Assembly: GCA_015680685.1 (NCBI GenBank)
Contig: MNCI01020571.1
Span: 95,900-142,973 of the forward strand
Origin: Gnetum montanum
Lineage: Eukaryota > Streptophyta > Gnetopsida > Gnetales > Gnetaceae
DNA: 47,074 bases
Direction: 5' to 3'
Under the pieces are notes generated by a model. That model was not told the DNA's origin, did no database searches, and saw only the letters and a program-made list of their open reading frames with translations. A program made the position numbers and the translations under genes. This document shows, in pieces, positions 32,979 through 43,800 of the stretch; within the stretch, counting starts at the first letter, position 1, and each line of letters opens with the position of its first letter.

Positions 32979-33771
32979 AGGTTGGTGGCTTCTCATAATT
33001 TCCAAAAAAAAAAAAAGAGAAAAATTCCATGAATAAGCTCCTCCCTTGGTCAAAAATGTCAAGTGATGCTACTCCTTGCAATTGTGGTAGCCTTATGGTT
33101 TTCAAACGAAGCGATGAAACAATGCAATGTCACTGGAACATGGTTTGGACTTGGTTTGAATCTTGGAAAGAAGGGCTAATGATTACTTTAACCATTAATA
33201 ACACACAAGGATTCCTTATGCCTATGACAAGGCACCTCACATCCTGATTTCTACAATCCTTTCTAAAATCCATCTCATGTCACTGTCCATATGATCATAA
33301 ATTGTGGTTTTGTGTAACATATAGTTATTTTCTCAAATTGGTGGCTTTAACATGTGTGTTTTGTTCAATAGGTATGCATTGCATTGAACCCCTTTGGTGC
33401 CTACCGACACTTTTAAGTGTAGTTATACAAGGGCATTAAGGGTGGAGTTTGCTTTGGGAAGGATCCACTTGTATAACTGTTGTAACTTGTATTTGTTTGA
33501 CACAACCACACCATCATGAACCTTCCAAATGCATAAATGATAAACTTAAAACCTTTCCTTATCATATAACCAATCCATTCTACACCATGAATCCAAACCC
33601 CTTTTCTCACACCTTCTAAAGCTTTTAATGCTTGTGATTCTATCTTCTAACACTACCAGTGCCTAAATATGAATTCTCACTTACCCTAGAACTATGGATT
33701 TTACATGAAACCTTCCAACCAATCATAGAGCTTCATTTTCTATGTTGAATGTCCTCATTAAATCCATGTTC

Positions 33772-33900
33772 AAGAGCCGCGATATCGACCACCCAATATT
33801 GGGTGGGACTTGATGTCAAATAGTCGATATCAGATCCATAAAAGCTATAAATAGGACCACCATGGTGTTCAAAAAATTCATGATCATCACTTGAAGCTAG
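33772..33900 (+). promoter_or_regulatory. U3-like segment with TATA box upstream of the coiled-coil ORF
   Basis: It contains GCCGCGATATCG, an 18-bp perfect palindrome CCACCCAATATTGGGTGG (33789-33806), TCGATATC, then CTATAAATAGG (TATA at 33846-33852). The order and words echo the element's LTR U3 (CACGATATCGGG, CAATATTGGGG, TTCGATATC, CTATAAATACC). It lies about 550 bp before the second ORF's ATG. It could be an internal promoter or a remnant of another element's LTR. No activity can be inferred. Confidence 0.45.
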
Positions 33901-34407
33901 GGGAGTTTTGCATTTTTCTCTCTCAATTAAGAGCTCTTCACAACCAATTTCGACACATGATATCTTACTCCATAACACTCCAATTTTTGTGGTTTTTGAA
34001 CCTCGTTGATCTCAAAGTGTTCAATTTAGTTGGGGAAGGGTGCTTGCATGGAAAACTTGTGTCAATTTTTTGAAATTTGCTGTCGCCCAAAAGGTATTAT
34101 AAGGGTAAGCAAGTTAAAAACCTTAAGTATTTTAATGAACAATCAATCGTACAAATGGAAGAATCTTTAATTTTCTTGCCCAAGGGATCATAACCATCAT
34201 TTTGAGCCATACATAAGGGAAAAGAAGTCAATTGCAGAGGCTCATAAAAAGAAGTTAACACTTTTTGGTCATTTTTCTTGAAAATTTTCTAACTCTACAA
34301 TCATATGAGCTAAGAACTTAATAGAAATAAGGTCATGGATAAGGTATAAACTTGTTAAGGATAAATGGAAAACACCTTAGCAACACTAAATCCTTGATTG
34401 ATTATAG

Positions 34408-37148
34408 ATGACCCCAAAAAAAGGCGACAAGAGGGACCTCCACAAGGCACAAGCAAACATCCGAGAGGTGGTAAAGACCAATTAGGAGAATAAGGCCCAC
34501 CAGCTAAGCATGAAGAATAAGAGGCCCAGTTGTTTAGCATTTATCAAGAGGCTCATGCTACAAGGCAATTGGTTCAAGGGGAGGCTGTTGACCCACAAGC
34601 TATAGTGCAAGGAAAATGCCTCACATTATCCCAAGAATGCCTCCCAATCATCCAGGAGCGATCCATGTTGACCACGATCATCATCGAAATGCACTTCAGG
34701 CCACTCATAGCATTTGTCCTTGAGGTGATCAAAACTTAGCTTTAGGCATTGCCTCTATGGCATATCCTCTCTGAAAGTGGGGAATGATACCTTGGTGAGA
34801 TGTACTAATTTGGGCATAATAAGGAAGAAGGCACCACGGTCAACATTGGTGGAGTCTCTTCCTTTTTTGTCAATCAAGGCCATCACAGAGGCTCTGAACA
34901 TACCTACAAGGTCTTATGCAGAAACCAGGAAACTGTGGTTGAAGCGAGCATACAATAAAGAAAACAATATATATAAAGAGTTGACTTTGGAAGAGATGAT
35001 CTACTTTAAAATCTACACATACCACCTCTTCCCAACTAAAAGGCTCAATAGAATATCAACGGGCTCAATAGAATATCAACTTATGTAGCCAGAGGAAGTG
35101 CAATCTTGATGGGCAAATACAATGTCAATATTGCCTAGTTGTACTTCATGGAAATTCAAAGGTGGTTTGAGGAAAGAAAGGTAGGGAAGCTGATACTTCC
35201 ATTTCCTTACCTAATTAGAAAGTTGTGCAAGTGTGCTAGAATCCTAGGTTACAACAATGATGTTCCCAAAAGAGCTTAGAATGCTTCCTTCACTAAATTG
35301 CTCAAGCCTGCAGCACCAAGGAAAGACCTTGGTGATGAACAAGAATTAAAGAAGGAGCTATAACAAGAACTAGAAAAGAAGCTTGAGCAAGAACTAGTGC
35401 AACAATAAGAAACGGAAGATCCACTACTGCCGTGACAAAACTATAGGCCCACAATGAGCCATTTGCATAGAATAGCTAAAACTCTTAGTTGGGGAAGTAG
35501 GGATGAATCAAACCTCTTTTGAGTCATCAATAATGCTATGTAGCCTACAATTTCTATCGATCCATCAAGGGGGCATATTTCTTTGTAATCAAGAGGAGAA
35601 GCTCAAAGGTCACAATAGATCTTTGGAAATGCCACATCTTTCCAAAAAATTCTTAAAATAGAAGAATGTGTCATATTTATGGTCATGTAGCATTAAGATG
35701 TGATAGGCATAGCAAAAGTTATCATATATCATATTAAAGAATCTTTTAATGTGCATGTTGTGCCTCCAGTAGATTTGATTGAAACTAGAGATGCATAAAT
35801 GTTAGCTGTGACTTCAATGACTCCTACAGTCCATGAGGATGTGCTTAACAGATTGTTGAAGATTGGACAAGTAATGACAACTCTGTTGGACAACCCTAGT
35901 GATGTCACTGCAGTACAATCCGACCTCATCACCACAAAAGGAAAACTGGTCATGGCATAGACTAGGGCAAACCATGCAGAAGCAAAAGTGCATAGGTTAC
36001 AACAAGAGCTCGCCACCTTGAGAGCTAATAGGAGGGATCCTTCCCAATTCGTTGTGCGTGACTAGTTAGAACAATTCCAAACAAAGAAACTAGGTCGATT
36101 GATTGAACAAAACAAAGTTTTTGAACAAGAAAAGGAGAAAGTAGTTTGAAATGCCTCAACCATCGAAGCCCAAGCATATGCCCATGAGAAGGCATTGACC
36201 GCTGCACAAGAGGAGAATAAACAACTTGCTACTGATAATGCAAGGTTGACCACTGCAGAGAAACAGAAAAAAATCTTGGAAGAAAGTGTCCACCGGTTAA
36301 GAGAGCAACTAGTGAGGGTCAACCAGGATATAAGTAGATTGGCTAGTGAAAATCGAACCCTCTCAATGGAGGAGGTCTATGCAATCTACCATAAATCTAC
36401 AATTGAGATAAGTGTGTGGTAAAACAAGGCCAAGAAACATGCAAAGTTGAAGGAGCACTTCTAGGACCAAATTAGCATGCACAAACAAATTAATAAAAAA
36501 GAAATCTAGATGGCAAAGGCCTTCATTAGTTTCATGTCAAGATAGAATCCTAACTGGCAGCCCATCTTGGATAGCTATGCCTTGGTCCACCAAGCAGAAG
36601 AGAAGAATAAGGACTTGCAAACTAAAGATTTGAAAAAGTACATGGCATTGGCTAACCTTTGTTAAGCCAACCTTGCCATGTTAATAGTAGGTCAACCCAA
36701 AAATGAGTTGGAACAACAACTAGCAGCCACTTATGCCTTGTATGAAAAAGAGTTTGTAGACAAGAAAAGTGATCTACAAAAACTCCACATGGCAAACTGG
36801 GAATTGGAAAAAATTAAGGCTCACTACCACTAGCAAAGAGATGTAGCCTTAGACTTGGCTAAACTATTAACAAATCATCATGAAGTAAAAGAAAAGACTA
36901 GAGCTTTCGAGGAGGAATGACGACAATTCGCAGCATGGTACGTTAAAGCAAATCAGATGTTCTCGCAGCTACCGTGTCCATGGAATGTACCTATTCTAGC
37001 ACACATCAACTCATTAGCCTAGATGGTACATGATCCAAGAATGGAGGAGGAAAAGTTGCAGGTGCACTTGAATTGCTAAAAATTCCAAAAGCTTGAGAAC
37101 AAGGGGAAGTGACCCACGAAAGAGCCACCACCTCCAAGAACTACATGA
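34408..37148 (+). pseudogene. Coiled-coil 3' ORF of element 2 (decayed, function unknown)
   Basis: This is homologous to 239-3088 of element 1 across its length. ATG 34408 follows TTGATTGATTATAG, matching TTGATTGTAG before ATG 239, which supports both starts. Successive matches: an N-terminal lysine-rich head, (E)WYLGE (about 34785), an ALNIPTRSY / ALGLPETGA region (about 34885), a coiled coil with LVRVNQDISRLASEN versus LARVNADIRSLATKN (about 36310), ANLAMLIVGQP versus ANLAMLTAGRP (about 36670), FAAWYV (36930) and LPCPW (36970), ending EPPPPRTT and TGA (37146-37148). Many stops and some frameshifts break it; the total length is not a multiple of three. TAG just before ATG in both copies may be a splice acceptor for a subgenomic mRNA, as for env-like ORFs, but this is inference. 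No known enzyme motif is seen. Confidence 0.75.
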
Positions 37149-37330
37149 GTTTCCCCATTTTTGTTATTTTGTTGTTCTATCATGATGTGTCCATTTTGTG
37201 TAAAACACCACTGTAGCATGAAAGAGTCAATTTGTGTGCTTTTTAAGTTAGTCAATAATTCCATACCTTCCCAATATTTTGTAAAGAACTTGTTCCTCAT
37301 TTTTGTTTAAGGATGAGTTTTCATTCAATC

Positions 37331-37339
37331 ATGGGTGTA
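37331..37339 (+). other. Polypurine tract of element 2 (decayed)
   Basis: ATGGGTGTA directly precedes the right LTR. Element 1 has GTGGGGGTA at the same place. Confidence 0.55.
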
Positions 37340-38220
37340 TGATGAGTCATGTTTTGTAGGGCCACGATATCGGGTATCCAATATTGGGGCCGCAATGTTG
37401 GGTATTCGATATCAAGGCACAACCTCTGATGTCAGGGATCTAATATTGCCCCTTTTATGCTAGCCTATAAATACCACACTTGGATGCATGGTTGGGATAT
37501 AGGAGATAAATAGATAGATTTATAGATTTTGATAGATTTCAAGTTTTGTTAGTTTCTAGTGCATGCCCGTAGTGTGATGTTAATTGATTGTACGACATCC
37601 TTATTCAAGTGCGATGTACTTGGACACACTACATGTTTTGCAATAAAGATTGAGATTACTTCCATCATTGCAACATCCACTTAGCTTTATTATTGTTAAT
37701 TTCTTAAATGTTTACGGTTTTCCTTAGTTAATGTTGTCATTCATTGCTCTTTATTATTTCTATCATTAAGAAGAATGAGTATGACTAATCGTGAGCCCTT
37801 AAGTGTAACTACTTGGTAACCTAGTAGTGTCATCATTTAGTATGCCTAGTAATAGTATGCTCAATAACCCTAGTAGTAGTCGCACAAAGTCTAAGGCATG
37901 TACAGAAGGTTAAGAACATATACTCACCGCACTTAGGTTGGTTAGACTTTACTTTCCATTGTTAATTAGATTAAACAATTATTTTCTTTATCATCATTAG
38001 GAGTAGCTTAGGGTCAAACAACATCAATTATCATATGCCTCACTTTGGACCAAACCATACGTGACAAAGCTACCACTAATTGAAGTGGGAAGACAACGAA
38101 TTGCAATCAAGGCATAACAATTTAAATGCACAACTAGTTCCATCCATGGAATTCAACCAGATCATGCATGAACGCTTGTGATTCGTATGGTTGGGCATAG
38201 GGGTACCTCACCGCTCATCA
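37340..38220 (+). repeat. 3' LTR of element 2
   Basis: This 881-bp LTR begins TGATGAGTCATG and ends CTCATCA. It carries TATAAAT (37466-37472) and AATAAA (37642-37647). Two imperfect U3 units (37361-37390 and 37391-37417) share GATAT/AATATTGGG words. It is followed by ATAGC, the right target duplication. Confidence 0.9.
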
Positions 38221-39435
38221 ATAGCTTAACCACCTCACTTGTTTTGTGTACCTAATTTTGTAGTACAATTTTATTTTATGAAATTGAACCATGAACAAAA
38301 TGCATTGTGACTAATTCTATAGTTAAATCTTATTCTATACTCAAGGTTTCTTAAGCAAGATTGGTTTTTAACTGTGATTAAACAAAAAATTGACTAATTT
38401 CAAGCATCAAATGTTCAAAATTAGAGAGAGGTGTAGACCCTATGTACCCCCTAGGAAATATAGCCCTTATATGCATAATAGTTATTAAACAATGAGATAA
38501 CCAAACCACACTTCCTTGTATAAAATATGGAATTGGTAAAACTATGAACCAAAATTGACTATCAAATTTTCTTTGCCTTAGTTATTTGCTTTAAATACAT
38601 TATGAACACAAAACCCCATGCAAGTGCTTGACATGTATATGCTTGTAAATGATATACTCAATATCTTAGTTTGTTATCCACTCATACCTTAAAGACAACA
38701 AAGAATAAAAATTATAGACAAAAGCTAGCTCACATTAGATGTATATGGAAAACAAAGATTCAACTAGCAAATCATAGATTACACATACTTTTATTCAAAG
38801 ATGCATTTATGAAGTAAAAAGGAAAATAAAGTATAAATTATAAATCGCAAGATAAATTACACAAGCAATGTTACAACTTCATCAATGACTTATCAACTAC
38901 TAACTAGTAGCTTCACTTATATATCATTGGAGTAAATGTAATGCAATCTATCAATCATAGTAGCAACCCTTCACTTCACACTTGAAAAACTAAAATAAGC
39001 CAATGACAAGTAGCTCCATTAGTTATCTTGTTATCTAACAAGTATTATGCAAAATAAGCCAAGTTTGAGTCATGTTTGAGGTACCTTAATGTCAACATAA
39101 GTTACCAAAGTATCATGTTATTGGTTATATATTTTAAGGATACATATAATCAAATGATTTCAAACCTAGAGAAAAACAAAAATATTAACTAGGAAAGAAC
39201 TTCAGAGAAACTTCAACTCACAACCAAGAAACTATAAAAACTTTAGCCCACAAACAATCAAACATAGAACTAATTAAAAAACATATACCTTTAATCAAAT
39301 GCCTATGTTATCGGTGTGTCTCTTAATGCAAGTTTAAGTTATGCTCAAGGCCTTATCATGTTCAAGTTTTAAAAGAGAATATGATAAGTGTACATAGCAT
39401 TTAGTCAAAAGTGCTTGTTGTTACGAGTTTATTTC

Positions 39436-39660
39436 AACATCCCCCAAATCCCTTTCTAGTTGAATTATAGGAAAGCTCTTAAATTGTCATGATGAGTATA
39501 ATTCTTGATTTGGAAGCTCTAAGTGATGGGTTCACTTCTAATGAGCAATGTTGAGAGTTATAAGGTTCTCATTGAACTATATTACAATTCTTGACTTTCC
39601 AACATCCCCCCAAATCCCTCTACTATCTCTAGTTGGATTATAAATTATCATGATAAGTAC
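39436..39660 (+). mobile_element. SINE-like element S2 flanked by direct repeats
   Basis: The core 39481-39621 matches S1 (CTTGATTTGGAAGCTCTAAG, a B-box-like ATGGGTTCACTTCT, CAATGTTGAGAGTTATAA, ending TTCCAACATCC). Its A box is decayed. A ~60-bp sequence beginning AACATCCCCC and running to CATGATRAGTA occurs on both sides (39436-39500 and 39600-39660), so the tail region is duplicated around it. Confidence 0.5.
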
Positions 39661-39714
39661 ACATGCAGAGAATTAAAATAAAAATTGAATCATAGATACA
39701 CCCACAATTTATAA

Positions 39715-39812
39715 AAGTTTACAACTCAATGCTGCCTAGTAGAATCGCAACTGTGATCTAGAGTTACTAGGTCAAAATCCATACCATTAAGGTAACATCT
39801 CATTGTTGGAAA
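39715..39812 (-). mobile_element. SINE-like element S3 (minus strand)
   Basis: Read on the minus strand it goes CAATGAGATGTTACC, TTAATGGTATGG, then AGTTGCGATTCTACT (B-box-like) and CATTGAGTTGTAAAC. This is the same order as S1 (CAATGAGGTGTTAG, TAGTGGTAAG, GGTTTGATTCTAGT, GTTGAGTTATAAA). It is another diverged copy of the same tRNA-derived family in the opposite orientation. Confidence 0.55.
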
Positions 39813-40000
39813 AAAGAATAAAAATAGACATGAAAATAGCTAAACATAAATTTGAACATTTTACCAACATGGATAACACATTTAATTACAATAACTAATT
39901 GGAACAATACATTCAATCCCAATAATTAATTGGAACAATGAGAAGCTTTCCATGTGAAACACTCAACCTCACACCTTGGATTTTTGCAACATGCGTACCA

Positions 40001-40120
40001 ATGATATATTAGCTTAGTGATAGGAATTTTGGCTTGGTAATTCTAGATGATATGTTACCTTAGTGATAGGAATCTTGGCTTGGTAATCCTAAATCATAAG
40101 TTCAATTTCACTAGATAACA
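40001..40120 (+). mobile_element. SINE-like element S4 with duplicated head
   Basis: The A-box-bearing head is present twice in tandem (40001-40046 and 40048-40094; TTAGCTTAGTGATAGGAA and TTACCTTAGTGATAGGAA, each followed by TTGGCTTGGTAAT). A single B-box-like AAGTTCAATTTCACT follows (40098-40112). It is related to S1-S3 by layout and by the GATATGTTACC...TAGTGATAGG motif. Confidence 0.5.
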
Positions 40121-40869
40121 CAAAATCATAAATAGTTAATAAAACAAATCTCAATGAACGTAAGTAAAATAAATTTCAATTTCAATTTCAGAATGTTTGA
40201 GAGGTTACATCATCTATTCAAAAAATAGAACCTAACATAAAAGCGACAAAATTGAATAATGGATAACTCGAATGGAATGAAGAATGAAAGAACTTCTTAG
40301 ATGACTTAGATACAAAGAAAGCTTCGATGAAAACTTGGTAAGAAAACATGAAGATTATCTTACTGACAAAGTAAGCAAAGAGGGTGACAAAAGCCGTGTC
40401 CGTTAAAGATACGGGGTTACATAATGGAAAGAGTCCATAAAAATTAAAAACCTACCAGGAAAATGAAACGTCTTAGCTCCCGTCAAAGATAAAACATCTG
40501 AATGCTTGTTTCAATAATTGAATCAACTGATCATTAACTATCGTGCTTCGATTTGTTATATTAATAACGCAGCGTGACGATCTTGCATCAAGGAGTACTG
40601 ACAGTAATCATGGACAGTTAACCACAAAGCTATCTAGAAAATCATTCCATGCCCATTAAATAAAGTCTTATTACATGCAATAAGGAAACCTTTAAAAAAA
40701 TGCAACGCTAATATTTGCATCTTCTCACGATCTCTCTTTGTTTTCTATCATTTAAATGTCAATTCAAATTATATCTTTTGATTTCATAATAACTTATTGC
40801 TCTAAGCTTATAAGAAAAGCAGCTGAAGCTGTCCTCCCTTGCTAGGAGGCTACCATTTTTAGGCTACAA

Positions 40870-43800
40870 TTATAGGCGTGCTTTAGATTGCTGGGGTCCT
40901 TCCTTAACACTCTGCACCACAATAATTGACTCAGATAATGGGGAAAATGAGATTAAAAAAAAAAAAAAACAACAAAAGCAATCATCTCTCACGAATACAA
41001 GTCTAGAGAACAAAGGCAAGGGGGAAATGGTGAGGAATGCTAACCAGAGGAGTGCCACTTGCAGCTCTTGCTTCCAAATATTCACATGGCTTGAAAAACC
41101 CACCGAACTTCTCAGAAAATTGTTGTAGTCTAGAGTATATTTGCTGTGGCCCAACAGTGTCAGCCCAAAAGACTAATCCTCCCCTGAGAAACACAACAAT
41201 TAAGGATAGTAGAGTGTATTTGTTGAGAGATATTGAATGGGTTTTGGGAAAAAGAAGAAGAACAAAAGAAAAAACAGAGAGAGAGTATATATTCACCCAC
41301 CTATATGATGGGAATCCCATCCCTAAGAATGAACATACATCAAGATGTGATGCGTGGACAACAATTCCTTCATGAAGAACTCGGCAAGCCTCATTCACAA
41401 CAGGGAATAATACCATTTCTAGTATATCTTGGTCGGTGACATTAATTGGCTGTTCTCAAAAGATGCAAAACAATCAGAAATTATGCAAAGAATGCATGTT
41501 AATTAAGCACATTAATTGACAAAGAATTACACATAAATTTAAGAAATCAAAATACAGCTAGTTTATGAATGTGTGGACATCTAAGCAAAAACCAAGCAAA
41601 TCAAATATAAACACCTACAGATCAGTAAAGCAAAAACTATTTAGAAATCAAGCACCCCTCCTCTGAGGTTTTGAAGGATGAACACACCTTCCCACCAGGC
41701 ATTATGTTAGTCATCTTTGCTGATTGTTCAATGATTGCTCTGACTTCAGGGGCTGGTTGAGCCCCTCGTTTATCATAATTATAATATCCCTTACCACTGG
41801 TTTTCCCTACAATCAGAATTTTTTTGGTAGTATTATTGCAATGATAAAAGAGTAACCATTCTGGCCAGAACAGTTAAAAGAATAATTAGGAATGCAAATT
41901 GTACAGTAGCTTTAAAACATTTCTTACCAAATCTCTTTTGTTCAATCAAAAGCTTCGTAATTGGTGACCTGAATGTTCTATCAGGAAATGCTGTAGCAAA
42001 TTGAATTCTCACCTCCATAGCTACTCCATATCCAGCCACGTCCTCCAAGCTATGGATTAAAAAAACAACAAACTGAGTCTTATCCAGTTTCGTTTCACTT
42101 CAATAGAGAAATGCATATATGAATTTACTGAAATTATTTTATAAAAACAAATGCAGATAAAGATACCTAAATGGACCCATTGGCATTCCAAATCTCTCAA
42201 TTACTCTGTCAATCCTGTAAATATCCACACCAAGGTTTGCCAGCATATGTGCTGCTTGACTGTAGGGGAAGAAAACACGATTCACAGCAAAGCCAGTGCA
42301 ATTTCCCACGACAACAGGTACTTTCCTTATTATCTTCCCAACATTTATTAAATCCACAATAACCTGAGGAGATGTTCTTTCTGTGCGGATTATTTCAAGG
42401 AGCTGCATTAGATGTGCTGGGCTGCGGTAACAAAACAAACGAGATTAATTGCATAAAAATATGAGAAAGACAGGCGGGAAAAATTAAATATTTAACCAAG
42501 TTTGCGGTGAAATAATTATGCTGATTCATAAATTAGTTATAACTGACATCACCTGAAAAAGTGTGCTCCGATTATCCTATCTTGAGAATGTGTTTTGGCT
42601 CCAACAACATTCAGATCTATGGTAGATGTATTACTTGCCAAGATGCAATGGGATGGGCAGATACGTTCTAAGTCGCTGAATATATCTTGCTTCAGAGAAA
42701 TTTTCTCAATTACAGCCTTCAAGAAATAGATTATGTAGTCAGATATCTTTACAGTGTAATGCTATATTGCACCCTTAATCATTGTACACTAAAACTGAAA
42801 ATGGTGGAAGATCTGAGTTCACCAAAGATGGATTAAATTTCTAAGAGTTGATTTAGTTGCAAATTACAGACCTCTATCACAAGATCCACATTGTGAAATT
42901 CTGAATAATCCAATGTTCCTGTCACCAAGGACATAGTCTTTTCCAGTTTATCTTGTGTCATAGCCCCTCTCTTAGCCAGGCTGTTCAGGTTGGCTGAAAC
43001 AGATACAAAGTTAATTTGATAACAGAAAATAAACTGAAATTTCAAAAAAACTGGGGTAGTTTCCCACAACAGACGAGGCAGCAGAATTATCTATTACCAT
43101 ACCAAACTATAAAAGAAAGATGAGGGGAATATAATGCAGATAAGAAGATGAGGGGAATATAATGCAGATAAGAAAGATGAGGCAACACCTTGAATTCTGT
43201 TCATGCCCTGCTGCAGAAACTTTGCATCAACTTCTTTCAATACAACTGGAATATTGCTGAGAATTAACGAAGTAATTATTCCAGAACCCATCAAACCTCC
43301 ACCAAGGACTGCCACTCTTTTAATTTGTCTCGGTTTCAGCCCCAAATCAGTCACTCCAGGAACCTAGGATGATTGAATAATGTATCAACTTTTTTTTATA
43401 TTTTTGTTTAGGAGAAAGAAAAATCAACTAAGGATATATAAATAATCTAAGCTCAGTGAACCTACCTTTGTAGTTGCTCTCTGGCTAAAGAATATGTGGA
43501 CCATTCCTTTGGCTGATTCTGAAAGGCAAACCTCAAGGAAGCATTGTTCCTCCTGATGACATACAAGAATCATCATAAAATATCCATACTTAACTGTATT
43601 AAGGTAACAGCTATGATCTTAACCTTTTATATGATTCAGAACATACTAACTACTCTCAAAAACAATGGTAACCTATTTCTATTTTTGAAAAGAAAAAACC
43701 ACGGAAATTTTGATGCCATACTCAATGAAAAAAAATCTGTTGGCTGTCCTAATATGTCAGGAATCGTTGACGCTTCCAAATTTGTACAAAGCTGAAGTAC

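Larger units (their letters stand above)
32350..34407. other. Spacer between gag and coiled-coil ORF of element 2
   Basis: No recognisable domain is present, and short frames (33029-33247 and others) lack signatures. It holds a 24-bp exact direct repeat (32854-32877 and 32955-32978) and a promoter-like segment resembling the element's own U3 (33772-33900). At about 2.06 kb it cannot hold a full pol. Confidence 0.6.
28868..38220 (+). mobile_element. Element 2: decayed Athila-like LTR element with gag and coiled-coil ORF, no pol
   Basis: This is a complete 9.35-kb unit. The left LTR is 28868-29749 and the right LTR 37340-38220 (about 90% identical by eye). The target duplication is GTAGC/ATAGC (28863-28867 and 38221-38225; 4 of 5). 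A tRNA-Asp-like primer site follows the left LTR and a weak polypurine tract precedes the right one. The internal region carries a decayed gag ORF (29839-32349), a ~2-kb spacer, and a decayed coiled-coil ORF homologous to that of element 1. The only unassigned space (32350-34407) is too short for a full protease-RT-RNase H-integrase unit, and I find no YxDD, RNase H or DDE motifs. It is therefore non-autonomous as it stands. Whether it amplified that way or lost pol by deletion is open. Confidence 0.88.
38221..40869. other. Intergenic region downstream of the AIM1-like gene
   Basis: AT-rich DNA with three SINE-like copies (listed separately) and no protein-coding frame. The 3' UTR of the AIM1-like gene lies at its right edge. 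A weak AATAAG on the minus strand near 40790 is the nearest polyadenylation-like word I see. Confidence 0.6.

Noticed and set aside
41003-41044. Direct readthrough of exon 17 to TAG as the true C-terminus
   Set aside because: It ends FVL without a peroxisomal signal. Splicing at the GT at 41044 to the exon at 40911 gives the family length of 721 residues and a SKARL end.
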